Shown here piece by piece: positions 18,933 to 27,578 of a DNA stretch of 64,000 nt. The notes beneath the pieces were generated by a model. It searched no databases and had not been told where the DNA came from. It was given only the letters and a program-made list of their open reading frames with translations. Each line of letters begins with the position of its first letter. The first letter of the stretch is position 1. Made by a program: the position numbers and the translations under genes. The stretch comes from Tsukamurella sp. PLM1 (GTDB lineage Bacteria > Actinomycetota > Actinomycetes > Mycobacteriales > Mycobacteriaceae), in the NCBI RefSeq assembly GCF_023168325.1, contig NZ_AP025688.1:4030001-4094000 (forward strand), read 5' to 3'.

Positions 18933-19174
18933 GCCGCATGTACGTCCTGGACGTCCCCGAGAACGAGGGCGTCATCAAGGTGGCCGGGGCCGACCCCGGC
19001 AACGAGATCGAGAAGGTGGGACCGTACTTTCGGATCACCCAGCCCGACGAGATCGCGATCGACCGGCGGGCCACGGGCTGCCGGCACGCCGTCTGGTACA
19101 GCGCCCTCGCAGGCCTGGAGCACTCCCGCGTCGCGCAGCACGACAAGGACGCACTCCGGGTGGTCGACCGATGA
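18929..19174 (+). CDS. Unknown 81-residue conserved protein, cluster 1
   Basis: I do not recognise a family. The protein starts MSRMYVLDVPENEGVIKVA and has a strongly conserved centre, IDRRATGCRHAVWYSALAGL, that is nearly identical in the cluster 2 copy at 41062-41307. Several short beta strands are likely, there is no membrane segment, and a single Cys-Arg-His (CRH) triplet is conserved. It is coupled by ATGA overlaps to the VOC protein before it and the hydrolase after it in both clusters. This suggests a subunit, chaperone or small partner of one of these enzymes. ATG 18929 was chosen over a longer frame because the overlap and sequence match the paralogue. Confidence 0.8.
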   Translation: MSRMYVLDVPENEGVIKVAGADPGNEIEKVGPYFRITQPDEIAIDRRATGCRHAVWYSALAGLEHSRVAQHDKDALRVVDR

Positions 19175-20409
19175 CCACCGCCGAGCGCGTCGGCGCCGGA
19201 CGGTACCTGGACGCCGAGGAGGTGCCGGACGGCACCGAGACCACCCCGGTCGAGCTCGACACCGTCGACGGGGCCAAGGTGTCGGGCCTGCTCCGGACGG
19301 TCCCGGGCGCGACCGCCGTGGCGTTCCTGATGCATCCGCGGCAGGACTTCACGCACCACGTGCTCGTTCCCGAGTTCCTGCGTCGCGGGGTGGCAGTGTG
19401 GACGCAGGGCAGCCGGACCCAGGGCAACGACCTCACGCTGCTGCACGAGCAGGCTCTGTTGGACATGGCCGCGGGGCACGCGTACCTGCGCGACCGGGGC
19501 TTCGAGACCGTGATCGCCGTGGGCCACTCCGGCGGCGGCGCGCTGGCGGCGTTCTACATCGAGCAGGCCGGGCTGCCCACGGAAGAGCGTCTCACGCGCA
19601 CCCCGAGCGGCAAGCCGGTAAAGCTGCCAGAGGCGCGGATGCCGGCGCCGGACCTCGCGGTGTTCATGGCGCCGCACCCCGGACAGGGCGAGCTGCTACT
19701 GCGGATGATCGACCCGTCGGTCGCCGACGAGACCGACCCGCGGTCGATCCTGCCCGAGTTGGATCCGTTCAACCCGGACAACGGCTACGCGCCGGCCCCG
19801 GCGCCCAGCTCGTACTCCGCGGAGTTCGTGGAGCGGTACCGCGCAGCGCAGCGGGCCCGGATCGAACGGATCGACGCGCTCGCCCGCGAGCGGGTCGCGC
19901 AGTCCCGCGCGGCTCAGCAACGGTACGCCGAGTCCAAGGATCCGGCCGACCGCCGCGACGCACTGGCCACAGAGTTCATCGTGGTGCACCGCACCGACGC
20001 CGACCTGCGCTGCATGGACCCGTCGATCGACCCCAACGACCGGCCGTACGGCTCGCTGTTCGGCTCCCGGCCCGACCTCACCGACTACGGCGTCGTCGGC
20101 TTCGGGCGGCTGACCACGCCCGATGCGTGGCTGTCGACCTGGTCGGCGCTGAGCAGCAACGCCGGTTTCCTCCGCTGCGCCCCGGCGGTCACCATGCCGG
20201 CCCTGTTCATCGAGATCACCGGCGATCAGGCGTGCTTCCCCGACGACGCCCGCGCGATGGTCGCGGCGTTCGGGACCGACGACGTCACGCACGTGCGGGT
20301 TCGCGGCAAGCACTTCGGTGCGGCGCTCACCGAGGGCGAGCCGACCGCCGCCGCGCTCGCCGCCGACGAGATCGAGCGCTGGCTCACCGAGCGCCTCCTC
20401 ACCGAGTGA
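19171..20409 (+). CDS. Alpha/beta hydrolase of the aryl-acid pathway, cluster 1
   Basis: This 412-residue hydrolase has an oxyanion region at AFLMHPRQDF, the nucleophile elbow GHSGGG with S120, a long insertion (~165-290) containing YRAAQRARIERIDALARERV, and a late strand FIEITGDQACFPDDAR followed by RGKHFGAAL with the probable catalytic His. It is longer than typical C-C hydrolases because of the helical insertion. The ATG overlaps the stop of the 81-residue gene. It probably cleaves the product of ring opening (C-C, ester or thioester bond) before the isomerase step. The paralogue is at 39839-41065. Confidence 0.8.
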   Translation: MTTAERVGAGRYLDAEEVPDGTETTPVELDTVDGAKVSGLLRTVPGATAVAFLMHPRQDFTHHVLVPEFLRRGVAVWTQGSRTQGNDLTLLHEQALLDMAAGHAYLRDRGFETVIAVGHSGGGALAAFYIEQAGLPTEERLTRTPSGKPVKLPEARMPAPDLAVFMAPHPGQGELLLRMIDPSVADETDPRSILPELDPFNPDNGYAPAPAPSSYSAEFVERYRAAQRARIERIDALARERVAQSRAAQQRYAESKDPADRRDALATEFIVVHRTDADLRCMDPSIDPNDRPYGSLFGSRPDLTDYGVVGFGRLTTPDAWLSTWSALSSNAGFLRCAPAVTMPALFIEITGDQACFPDDARAMVAAFGTDDVTHVRVRGKHFGAALTEGEPTAAALAADEIERWLTERLLTE

Positions 20410-20523
20410 GGCTGGCGCCGCCGTCCAGGGTGATGGTGGACCCGACGACGTAGTCATCCGCGCGGGAGGCCAGGTACACCGCGGCGCCGGCCGTGTCCTC
20501 GAGCTCGCCGACCCTCCCGGCGC
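20399..20523 (-). pseudogene. C-terminal remnant of a short-chain dehydrogenase
   Basis: The minus strand encodes GRVGELEDTAGAAVYLASRADDYVVGSTITLDGGASLTR and a stop, which is the usual last ~38 residues of an SDR (R-x-G-x-x-E/D-D...V-DGG). The homology ends abruptly near 20523, and the rest of the gene is absent. It overlaps the hydrolase end by 11 bp. It marks the right edge of the first catabolic block, about 170 bp from tRNA-Pro. Cluster 2 has a complete SDR, so this may be a deletion relic. Confidence 0.7.
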
Positions 20524-20636
20524 TTGTCCAGAGCGGACAGGATCCGAGCGCACTCGGATCGCGGCACACCCCACGGATACCGGACGACGCGTGACCACAC
20601 GTGGGGCCCCGCGCTCGCGGATCCGGCCACAAGTAA

Positions 20637-20670
20637 GGCCCCTGGCCAGTGTTTCCACTGATCAGGGGCC
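20637..20670 (-). terminator. Terminator of the tRNA-Pro transcript
   Basis: On the minus strand, GGCCCCTG (20670-20663) and CAGTG pair with CACTG and CAGGGGCC (20644-20637) around a GAAA loop, giving a long, slightly bulged stem. It lies 24 bp past the 3' end of the tRNA gene. Confidence 0.65.
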
Positions 20671-20693
20671 CTGCTGTCGTCTCAACCAACGAG

Positions 20694-20767
<74 letters not shown>

Positions 20768-20825
20768 TGACTGTAACAACCTGCAATAGGTTACTACAGC
20801 CACCGTCGGGCAGGAAATCGGCAGG

Positions 20826-21776
20826 TCAGGCCTGTACTGCCTCCGGAGCGACGACGGGGCCGATCTCGACCTCGCGGTCGCGCACCGGCGCGCCGACGAG
20901 GGTGAGCAGCGACGCCTCCGGCCGGCAGAAGGTGCGGAACGGCGCCCACGGCGACGTGCCGAGGCCCGCACTCACGTGCAGCTTCATGTGCGCGCCCCAC
21001 GCGGAGGCCCCCTTCACCCGTGATCGGTCCAGACCGCAGTTCGTGATGAGCGCGCCGTACACCGGCAGGCACAGCTGCCCGCCGTGCGTGTGGCCGGCGA
21101 GCGCGAGGTCGTAGCCGTCGGACGCGAACCGGTCGAGCACGCGCGGCTCGGGCGAATGCGTGAGCGCGAGCCGCAGGTCCACGGACTCGTCCGCACGCCC
21201 CGCGATGGTCTCGTACCGGTCCCGCTCGATGTGCGGATCGTCCACGCCCGCCACCTGGATGGTGACGCCGCCGGCCTCGAGCCGGCGCCGCTGATGCGTC
21301 GCGTCGAGCCAGCCGCGCTCGGCGAACGCGGCCCGCAGGTCCTGCCAGGGCAGGGGCTCGCCGTGCTTGCGCTCGTGGTCCTTGTCGAAGTACTTCGCCG
21401 GGTTCTTCGGCGTGGGCCCGAAGTAGTCGTTGGAGCCGAACACGAACAGGCCGGGGCGGCCGAGCAGCGGTCCCAGAGTCTGCACCACCGCCGGCACGGC
21501 CCGCGGGTGCGACAGGTTGTCGCCCGTGTTGACCACCAGATCGGGCTCCAGCGCGGCCAGCTCACGCACCCAGCCCTGCTTGAGCCGCTGTCCCGGGGTC
21601 ATGTGCAGGTCCGAGATGTGCAGCAGGCGCAGCGTGGGCGAGCCCGGCGGCAGGATCGGCAGCGTGTGCTCGCGCAGCGTGAACGCGTTGCGCTCGTACA
21701 CCGTGGCGTACGCGATGGACGCGGCACCCGCGCCCACCAGGCCGGCCCCGGCACGGAGAAGAGGATGAACTGCCAT
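20826..21776 (-). CDS. Calcineurin-like metallophosphoesterase, membrane-anchored
   Basis: This 316-residue protein begins with one N-terminal hydrophobic segment (~8-25) followed by a metallophosphoesterase domain: LLHISDLHM (D-x-H), NTGDNL (GD), VFGSNDYFG (GN-x-D/H type), and the late ALAGHTHGGQLCLP (GHTHGGQ). These residues bind two metals. The actinobacterial homologue is of the Rv3683 type, with no firm substrate. ATG 21776 was chosen because GGGGGA precedes it and the anchor starts here. It is divergent from the YqeY-like gene. Confidence 0.85.
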   Translation of the reverse strand: MAVHPLLRAGAGLVGAGAASIAYATVYERNAFTLREHTLPILPPGSPTLRLLHISDLHMTPGQRLKQGWVRELAALEPDLVVNTGDNLSHPRAVPAVVQTLGPLLGRPGLFVFGSNDYFGPTPKNPAKYFDKDHERKHGEPLPWQDLRAAFAERGWLDATHQRRRLEAGGVTIQVAGVDDPHIERDRYETIAGRADESVDLRLALTHSPEPRVLDRFASDGYDLALAGHTHGGQLCLPVYGALITNCGLDRSRVKGASAWGAHMKLHVSAGLGTSPWAPFRTFCRPEASLLTLVGAPVRDREVEIGPVVAPEAVQA

Positions 21777-21829
21777 TCCCCCAGGATACTCAGCTGCCGC
21801 CCCGTCGCACACCGCGTAACTTGGACGAC

Positions 21830-22294
21830 ATGTCAGAAGTGAAGGCCGCGATCCGCGACGACCTCAAGACCGCGATGAAGGCCAAGGACACCCTGGTCAC
21901 GGGCACGCTGCGCATGCTGCTCTCGGCGATCCAGAACGAGGAGACCTCCGGCACGGCGCACGCGCTGACCGACGAGGAGTTCCTGAAGGTCGTCGCGCGC
22001 GAGGTGAAGAAGCGCGGCGAGGCCGCGGAGATCTTCGAGTCCAACGGCCGCGACGAGCTCGCCGCCAAGGAGCGCGCCGAGGCCGAGGTCATGGCGCGCT
22101 ACCTCCCGAAGCAGCTCAGCGACGACGAGCTGAACGCCCTCGTCGACGCCGCAGTCGCCGAGGTGACCGCGGAGCTCGGCGAGGCCCCGACGGTGCGCCA
22201 GATGGGCCAGGTCATGAAGGTCGCGAACGCCAAGGCAGCCGGCGCCGCGGACGGCAAGCGCCTCTCGTCCGCCGTCAAGGCCCGGCTGGCGTAA
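21830..22294 (+). CDS. GatB/YqeY domain protein
   Basis: This 154-residue protein consists of a single YqeY domain, the helical tail domain also found in the GatB amidotransferase subunit. Motifs include MKAKDTLVTGTLRMLLSAIQNEE, KKRGEAAEIF, and GEAPTVRQMGQVMK. Its function is unclear; a role around tRNA-dependent amidation is only by analogy. TAACTT lies 7 bp before ATG 21830, so the mRNA may be leaderless. Confidence 0.9.
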   Translation: MSEVKAAIRDDLKTAMKAKDTLVTGTLRMLLSAIQNEETSGTAHALTDEEFLKVVAREVKKRGEAAEIFESNGRDELAAKERAEAEVMARYLPKQLSDDELNALVDAAVAEVTAELGEAPTVRQMGQVMKVANAKAAGAADGKRLSSAVKARLA

Positions 22295-22298
22295 CCCC

Positions 22299-22799
22299 AT
22301 GGCGAAACTGCGCCGGCCCGGCGCGATGTGGCTGTGGGTCCTCGTCTCACTCGTCGCGGGCGCGGGCGCCATCGCGCTCTACGTCACGGCGATCATCCAG
22401 TGCTCGGCGCTGCTGGGCACGATGGGATATCCGGGGAACTTCCCGGCGTCGCCGCTGGGCGTGCGCACGATCACGATCCTGGTGATCGCGATCGCCGGGC
22501 TGGTGACCGTCGCCGCGATGGCGTTCACGGGCCTGTTCGCCCTGTTCGGGCAACGCTGGGCGACGGTGCTCTACGGTCTGGCCGTGTTCGTCGGCTTCCT
22601 GTTCGCCGCCGCGTCGGCGCTGCTCGGCAACGAACGCGACTACACCGATCCGGTGAGCCGCTTCGGCGTCGACCACAACGGTGCGCCCCTGGCGGGCCTG
22701 CCGATGTGGGGCGCGGTGATCGTGATGTTCCTGTTCCTGTTCTCGCTGCTGCTCACGCGCCCGGTGCACCGGTACGCGCTCGAGCGCAGCGGCGCGTGA
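22299..22799 (+). CDS. Integral membrane protein of unknown function
   Basis: This 166-residue protein has four predicted membrane helices (~10-32, ~60-82, ~88-108, ~135-158) and short polar loops. It starts 4 bp after the YqeY stop, so the two are probably co-transcribed. I recognise no family motif. Its stop is next to the convergent crcB stop. Confidence 0.75.
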   Translation: MAKLRRPGAMWLWVLVSLVAGAGAIALYVTAIIQCSALLGTMGYPGNFPASPLGVRTITILVIAIAGLVTVAAMAFTGLFALFGQRWATVLYGLAVFVGFLFAAASALLGNERDYTDPVSRFGVDHNGAPLAGLPMWGAVIVMFLFLFSLLLTRPVHRYALERSGA

Positions 22800-22800
22800 G

Positions 22801-23157
22801 TCACACCGCGCCGAGGGCGTAGCCGCCCCACACCGCGACGACGCTCGCGCCGAGCGTGGCCAGGCCGTACGCGATCCCGTCGCGGTAGCGTCGATCCCGC
22901 AGGAGGGTCCACGTCTCGACGGTAGCCGTGCTGAACGTCGTGTAGCCGCCGCACACGCCGGTGCCGAGTATCGCGAGCGCCGTGCCGCCCAGCCCTCCCC
23001 CGGCGACCAGACCGGCCAGGAGCCCGAGCACGAACGAGCCCGACACGTTGATCGCCGCCGTCGCCCAGAACGACAGACGGGAGCGGAGGGCACCGTCGAC
23101 CAGGTAGCGCAGGACGGCACCGATGCCCCCGCCGACCGCCACCAACAGCGCCGTCAT
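22801..23157 (-). CDS. crcB: Fluoride exporter CrcB/Fluc, subunit 1
   Basis: This 118-residue, four-helix protein has the Fluc signatures GGGIGAVLRYLVD in TM1, NVSGSFVLGLLAG in TM2, and GVCGGYTTFSTATVET in TM3 (the GGxTTFSTF-type break helix). Fluc channels work as dual-topology dimers and expel fluoride. The start at 23157 overlaps the stop of the adjacent crcB homologue (ATGA). Paired, divergently oriented subunits are usual in actinobacteria. Confidence 0.92.
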   Translation of the reverse strand: MTALLVAVGGGIGAVLRYLVDGALRSRLSFWATAAINVSGSFVLGLLAGLVAGGGLGGTALAILGTGVCGGYTTFSTATVETWTLLRDRRYRDGIAYGLATLGASVVAVWGGYALGAV

Positions 23158-23528
23158 CGGCGCACCACCGCCGCCCCGGCGATCGCCGAAACGAGACCGA
23201 GGAGCACCGTCGACCCCGCGTACAGTGCGCCGACGGCCGGGCCCGCGTCGTGGATGTCCAGCGCGAACGCGCTGTACGTCGTGAGGCCCCCGCAGAATCC
23301 GGTGCCGAACAGTAGCTTGACCCGACGATGCCGCTCGTCGTCCGGCCGTTGGGAGAGGGCTTCGATCAACCCGCCGAGCAGGAACGCGCCGAGCATGTTC
23401 ACCACGAACGTCGCCCACGGAAACGGGCTGTGCGGCAGCCAGTGCCCCACCTCGGCGCGCACAAACGTGCCAGCCGCGCCGCCCAGGAAGACGAGTCCCA
23501 GGGCGGCGGGCCGCAGCAGCGTGCTCAG
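23154..23528 (-). CDS. crcB: Fluoride exporter CrcB/Fluc, subunit 2 (start codon unclear)
   Basis: This second Fluc subunit has NMLGAFLLGGLIEAL in TM2 and GFCGGLTTYSAFALD in TM3. The GTG at 23462 would omit TM1; the frame upstream clearly encodes it (LLRPAALGLVFLGGAAGTFVR). No ATG/GTG/TTG lies between this and the ohr stop, and only a CTG at 23528 fits, so either a rare start is used or the start codon is misread. It is coupled to crcB 1 by ATGA. Confidence 0.8.
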   Translation of the reverse strand: MSTLLRPAALGLVFLGGAAGTFVRAEVGHWLPHSPFPWATFVVNMLGAFLLGGLIEALSQRPDDERHRRVKLLFGTGFCGGLTTYSAFALDIHDAGPAVGALYAGSTVLLGLVSAIAGAAVVRR

Positions 23529-23535
23529 GAGCCGA

Positions 23536-23961
23536 TCAGACGGCGGTGGTCAGGTCGACGTCGATGTTGCCGCGCGTCGCGTTGGAGTACGGGCACAGTT
23601 GGTGCGCCTTGGCGACGAGAGCCTCCGCGTCGGCCTGGGCGAGGCCCGGCAGGGTGGCCTTGATGGCGGCGTTGATACCGAATCCGGTCTCGGTCTTGCC
23701 GAAACCGACGGTGACGTCGACGCTGGTGTCGTCCGGGACGGCCACCTTCTCGTTGCGGCCCACGGCGCGGATCGCGCCCAGGAAGCACGCCGCGTAGCCC
23801 GCGGAGAACAGCTCCTCCGGGTTGGTGCCCTCGCCGCTGCCGCCCATCTCGGCGGGCGGACGGGTGTCCAGGTCGATGCGGCCGGTGGCCGACTTCACGT
23901 GCCCGTCGCGGCCGCCACCGGTGGCGGTCGAGGAGATGGTGTAAACGACGTCCAAGCTCAT
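23536..23961 (-). CDS. ohr: Organic hydroperoxide resistance protein (Ohr/OsmC)
   Basis: This 141-residue OsmC-fold peroxidase has the two reactive cysteines in YAACFLGAI and HQLCPYSNATRGN, the latter being the Ohr-type CPYS motif. It reduces organic hydroperoxides with dithiols. GAAGGAGTGCGAT precedes ATG 23961. It lies downstream of a Fur-family gene in the same direction, so peroxide- or metal-linked control is plausible. It lacks the MarR-type OhrR neighbour seen elsewhere. Confidence 0.92.
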   Translation of the reverse strand: MSLDVVYTISSTATGGGRDGHVKSATGRIDLDTRPPAEMGGSGEGTNPEELFSAGYAACFLGAIRAVGRNEKVAVPDDTSVDVTVGFGKTETGFGINAAIKATLPGLAQADAEALVAKAHQLCPYSNATRGNIDVDLTTAV

Positions 23962-24051
23962 ATCGCACTCCTTCGCATTCGTGCCGCCCAAGGCCCGGGC
24001 GGCGCCACCCTCGACAGTAGTCCGCGTCACAGGGGACGCGCCCGGGGATGC

Positions 24052-24473
24052 TCAGTGGGGCGCGCAGTCGGGGCAGTAGCCCCAGAACGTGACCTCGGCC
24101 TCGTCGATGACGAAGCCGTGGTCGTCGTCCGCGGTGAGGCACGGCGCGGTACCCACGGCGCAGTCGATGTCGACGATCTTCGCGCAGGTGCGGCACACCA
24201 GATGGTGATGGTTGTCGGCGACGCGGGCCTCGTACCGGACGGCCGACCCCGCCGGCTCGATGCGCCGCAGCAGTCCCTTCTCCGAGCACACCCGCAGCAC
24301 GTCGTACACCGTCTGCGTGGCGACGGTGCCGAGCCGCCCGCGGAGGTGCTCTGCCACGTCGTCGGCCGTCGCGTGCGGATGCCCGTCGAGGTAGCCGAGC
24401 GCGGCGACGCGGGGGCGGTGATCCGCAGCCCCACGCCCCGCAGCCGACCCTCGGCGGTGTCCACCTCACTCAT
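24052..24473 (-). CDS. Fur-family metal/peroxide regulator (frame broken near 24417)
   Basis: The N-terminus MSEVDTAEGRLRGVGLRITAP is in one frame. The rest (VAALGYLDGHPHATADDVAEHLRGRLGTVATQTVYDVLRVC) is in the -1 frame, with a base apparently lost in a CCCCC run. The joined protein is ~140 residues with the Fur winged helix, HHHLVCRTC metal site, and the Cys pairs VCRTC and YCPDC for structural zinc. It is FurA/PerR-like. A perfect TGGAAT-C-ATTCCA repeat lies 24 bp upstream. The frameshift is probably a homopolymer error. Confidence 0.8.
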
Positions 24474-24496
24474 GCCGACTAGAGTACGCCCGGATT

Positions 24497-24509
24497 TGGA
24501 ATCATTCCA
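24497..24509. promoter_or_regulatory. Putative Fur-family box
   Basis: TGGAAT-C-ATTCCA is a perfect 6+6 inverted repeat in an AT-rich stretch, 24 bp before the Fur-family start and next to the phaZ stop. ATTCCA-containing AT-rich sites control furA in mycobacteria. Autoregulation is inferred. Confidence 0.45.
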
Positions 24510-24512
24510 GGG

Positions 24513-25397
24513 TTAGTCGCGCGGTGTGAGCAGACCGGCGGTCCGCCCGCGCCACTGGCGCCGTCCCAGGTGCGGCGTCCCGAGGAACTCGTCGATCACC
24601 GGGGCCAGCTTCGCCGCCCTGGTCACCAGGTCGACGTGGCCGCCGTCGTGGCGGTGCAGCGTGGCCCGCGGGAGGAGCGTCTCGAAGATCCTGCCGTTGA
24701 TCATGGGGATGATCGGATCATCCTCGCCGAACACCAGCAGCGTCTTCTGCCGGATCACCGGCAACGCGAAGATCGACGTCCACACCGAGCCCGCCAGGAG
24801 CTGGTGCAGGTAGCCCATCTTCGAGCCGGCGTGCATCTGCCGCGAGAACGTCTCGGCGATGCCCTTCCCGTCCTCCCGGACCGCTCCGCCGTACAGCTCG
24901 CCGGCCACCTGCGCCGCGTACTCGGGATCACGGAACCGCCGCGGCGTGACCATCTTCGACAGCACCCGCGGATCGCCGGGGACCATGATCGCCCCGGTCC
25001 CCGTGGAGACCAGGATGAGGCGTCGGCAGCGCATCGGATTCTGGAAGGCGAACTGCTGCGCCAGCGCGCCGCCCCAGGACAGGCCCAGGATGTCGACGAC
25101 ACCGATGTCCAGCTCGTCCAGCACCCGACCCAGCACCCAAGCAAGATACGGGAATCCATACGGGAGAACCGATGTGGGCGATTCGCCTGTGCCCGGCACG
25201 TCGAACCGCACCACCGGTCGCTGCGGGTCGAGAGCGTCCACGAACGGGTCCAGCACCTCGAGGCTCGCACCGATCCCGTTGCACAGCACCAGCGGAACGC
25301 CCGTGCCGGGCCGGTAGCGCACGCGGATCCGCTGTCCGCCCGTGGCGATGAGTCGGTCCTCGATCTCCTGCGCGCCGCTCTCCTGCTCCTCGCTCAC
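24513..25397 (-). CDS. phaZ: Intracellular polyhydroxyalkanoate depolymerase
   Basis: This 294-residue alpha/beta hydrolase resembles the medium-chain-length PHA depolymerase of pseudomonads: LVLCNGIGASLEVLDPFVDAL, VVRFDVPGTGESPTS, nucleophile GLSWGGALAQQFAFQNP, MVPGDPRVLSKMVTPRRF, VFGEDDPIIPMING with the catalytic Asp, and HDGGHVDLV with the His. GTG 25397 was chosen because it overlaps the stop of the MaoC gene (GTGA); a longer frame is open but lacks family sequence. The third gene of the phaC-maoC-phaZ run, it mobilises the stored polyester. Confidence 0.85.
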   Translation of the reverse strand: MSEEQESGAQEIEDRLIATGGQRIRVRYRPGTGVPLVLCNGIGASLEVLDPFVDALDPQRPVVRFDVPGTGESPTSVLPYGFPYLAWVLGRVLDELDIGVVDILGLSWGGALAQQFAFQNPMRCRRLILVSTGTGAIMVPGDPRVLSKMVTPRRFRDPEYAAQVAGELYGGAVREDGKGIAETFSRQMHAGSKMGYLHQLLAGSVWTSIFALPVIRQKTLLVFGEDDPIIPMINGRIFETLLPRATLHRHDGGHVDLVTRAAKLAPVIDEFLGTPHLGRRQWRGRTAGLLTPRD

Positions 25398-25846
25398 CGG
25401 TACAGCACCACCGTCTCGGCGATACAGGCAGGACGCTCGGCACCGTCGACCTCGAAAGTGAGGCGGAAGACGGCCTCGATCGCACCCTTCTTGTCCTGCG
25501 CCGCAACCAGTTCGACGGTGCCGCGCAGTCGCGACCCGACCGGCACGGGCGCCGGGAAGCGGACCTTGTTCAGGCCGTAGTTCAGCGCCGCGGCGAACTC
25601 CTCGACGACGACGGCCTCCTGCAGCAGCAACGGCGCCAACGACAGTGTGAGGTAGCCGTGGGCGATGGTCCCGCCGAACGGCCCCTTCGCCGCCTTTTCC
25701 GGATCGACGTGGATCCACTGGTGGTCCCCGGTGGCGTCCGCGAACAGGTTCACGCGGTCCTGGTCGATGGTGATCCAGTCGGTGGTGCCGAGCGTCTGCC
25801 CGACCAGGTCGAGGAGATCCTGCGGGGTGTTGACGGTGGTGGTCAT
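25394..25846 (-). CDS. MaoC-like (R)-specific enoyl-CoA hydratase
   Basis: This 150-residue hot-dog protein has the MaoC catalytic pattern: FADATGDHQWIHVDPEKAAKGPFGGTIAHGYLTLSL holds the D-x4-H hydratase 2 motif. It would make (R)-3-hydroxyacyl-CoA from fatty-acid beta-oxidation intermediates for the neighbouring PHA synthase (a PhaJ role). ATG 25846 follows the phaC stop by 4 bp. Confidence 0.9.
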   Translation of the reverse strand: MTTTVNTPQDLLDLVGQTLGTTDWITIDQDRVNLFADATGDHQWIHVDPEKAAKGPFGGTIAHGYLTLSLAPLLLQEAVVVEEFAAALNYGLNKVRFPAPVPVGSRLRGTVELVAAQDKKGAIEAVFRLTFEVDGAERPACIAETVVLYR

Positions 25847-25850
25847 GTGC

Positions 25851-27545
25851 TCACTTCTCCAGGACGTAGGTGCCGGGAGCGGGAGCGAGCGGCTCGAAGC
25901 CTGGAGCACCGAGGGCCGACGGTGCGTCGACTTCGGCGCCGCTGCGGGCGTCGAGCCATTCCAGGTGGTGCGGCCACCAGGAGCCCGACTGCTTCTCGGC
26001 GGTCTCGAACCACTCGTCGGGCGTCTGGCCCTGCAGCACTGGCGCGGTGCGGAACGAGGACTTCGGGTTGCCGGGCGGGTTGACCAACGACGCGATGTGA
26101 CCCGCGGTGGACAGCACGTAGGTGTTGTCCTTGCTGCCGAACAGCGCGGCGCTGCGCTCGGTGGCCTGCCAGGGGCAGATGTGATCGGAGATGCCGCCCA
26201 GCACGTACAGGTCGGCCTCCACCGTGGACAGGTCCACCGGCGTGCCCAGCATCGTCGCGGCGCCCGGCGTGACCAGCTTGTTCTCCAGGCCCATGAGGAC
26301 CATGTCGCGGTGCAGCGCGGCGGCCATCCGGGTCGTGTCGGCGTTCCAGAACAGCACGTCGAACGCGGCCGGCGGGCGCCCCTGGATGTAGTTGTTGACC
26401 ACGTACCGCCACACCAGGTCCGTCGGGCGGAGCCAGGCGAACATCTCCGCCATGGCGGCACCGTCGAGGTAACCCTTGCTCGCGGACGTGCGGATCGCGG
26501 CGTCCGCGGCGCGGCGGTCCGCGAGGGCCGAGGCGAAGCCCGCGTGGCTCTGGTCGAGCACGGTGACGCCGAAGGTGAGGCCGGCGATCCGGTCGCCGTG
26601 GCCGGTGGCGAACAGGTGCGCCATGACCATCGCGGTGAGGATACCGCCCGAGCACGTGGAGAACACGTTCGCCTTGTCCGCACCGGTGATCACCTGGAGC
26701 GCGTCGAGCGCGTCGATGATCGCCTTGCCGTACTCGTCGAAGCCCCAGTCCCGGTGCCGCGCCGACGGATTGCGCCACGAGATGGCGAACACTTGCTGGC
26801 CGCCCTTGACGTAGTGCTCCACCAGGCTGCGGCCGGGCGCGAGGTCCATGATGTAGAACTTGTTGATCACCGGCGGCACCAGCAGCAGCGGGACCTCGCG
26901 CACCTGCTTGGTCTGCGGAGCGTACTGGATCAGCTCGAACATCCGGGTCCGCAGGACGACGGTGCCCTTCGTGGTCGCGACGGTCTCGCCCACGTTGTAG
27001 GCCTTCGGGTCGACCATCGACGGGATGCGGGGCTTGGACGCCATGTCCGCGGCGAGGGCCTTGAGGCCGCGCACCATCGACAGGCCGCCCGTGTCGATCA
27101 TCGCCTTCCAGCCGAGCGGCGAGACGAAGGGATTGTTCGTCGGCGACAGGCCCTCGATGAGGTTGTCGAGGACGAACCGCATCTTCTCGGCGTCCTTCCA
27201 GTCCAGATCGGCATCGTCGTAGAGCTGATCGGCCAGGTCCGACACGGCGAGGTACGCCTGCTCGATGCGGTTGAGCAGCGGGTTGTTGGACCAGGCGGGA
27301 TCCTTGAACCGGAAATCGCCCTTCTTGGGTTCGCGGGCGCTGCGCCCTGCGGCGATGAGCGCGAGCTCCTTGGCCAGGCCCGCGGAGCGTTCGGCCACCG
27401 TCACCGGCTGGCCGGCCAGCGACAGCCCGAACCGTGCCCAGGCGGCGTTGGGCACCATACGGGAGGCGAAGCTCTTCGTGGAGTTGACGAGGAGCAGATC
27501 CAGGGGGGCGACGATCTCGTCGGCGCCTTCGGCAGTGGTGGTCAT
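25851..27545 (-). CDS. phaC: Poly(3-hydroxyalkanoate) synthase
   Basis: This 564-residue synthase has the N-terminal PhaC_N region with LLNRIEQAYLA and an alpha/beta-hydrolase half. The lipase-like box is VFSTCSGGILTAM, with the catalytic Cys in place of Ser; the Asp region is GGISDHICPW and the His is in STAGHIASLVNPPGN. WRNPSARHRDWGFDEY matches the usual SWRNP motif. The length fits class I enzymes. It lies between an acyl-CoA ligase gene and maoC-phaZ, giving a complete synthesis and mobilisation set. Confidence 0.93.
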   Translation of the reverse strand: MTTTAEGADEIVAPLDLLLVNSTKSFASRMVPNAAWARFGLSLAGQPVTVAERSAGLAKELALIAAGRSAREPKKGDFRFKDPAWSNNPLLNRIEQAYLAVSDLADQLYDDADLDWKDAEKMRFVLDNLIEGLSPTNNPFVSPLGWKAMIDTGGLSMVRGLKALAADMASKPRIPSMVDPKAYNVGETVATTKGTVVLRTRMFELIQYAPQTKQVREVPLLLVPPVINKFYIMDLAPGRSLVEHYVKGGQQVFAISWRNPSARHRDWGFDEYGKAIIDALDALQVITGADKANVFSTCSGGILTAMVMAHLFATGHGDRIAGLTFGVTVLDQSHAGFASALADRRAADAAIRTSASKGYLDGAAMAEMFAWLRPTDLVWRYVVNNYIQGRPPAAFDVLFWNADTTRMAAALHRDMVLMGLENKLVTPGAATMLGTPVDLSTVEADLYVLGGISDHICPWQATERSAALFGSKDNTYVLSTAGHIASLVNPPGNPKSSFRTAPVLQGQTPDEWFETAEKQSGSWWPHHLEWLDARSGAEVDAPSALGAPGFEPLAPAPGTYVLEK

Positions 27546-27578
27546 TGTTCGGTGGCCTCGACTTTCTCGTTCGGTGGG

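Noticed and set aside
18929..19174. 81-residue protein as a 4-oxalocrotonate tautomerase or ferredoxin.
   Set aside because: It lacks an N-terminal Pro after Met and has only one Cys.
23462..23536. Fluoride riboswitch upstream of crcB.
   Set aside because: The space between ohr and crcB is only a few bases and no such fold is visible.
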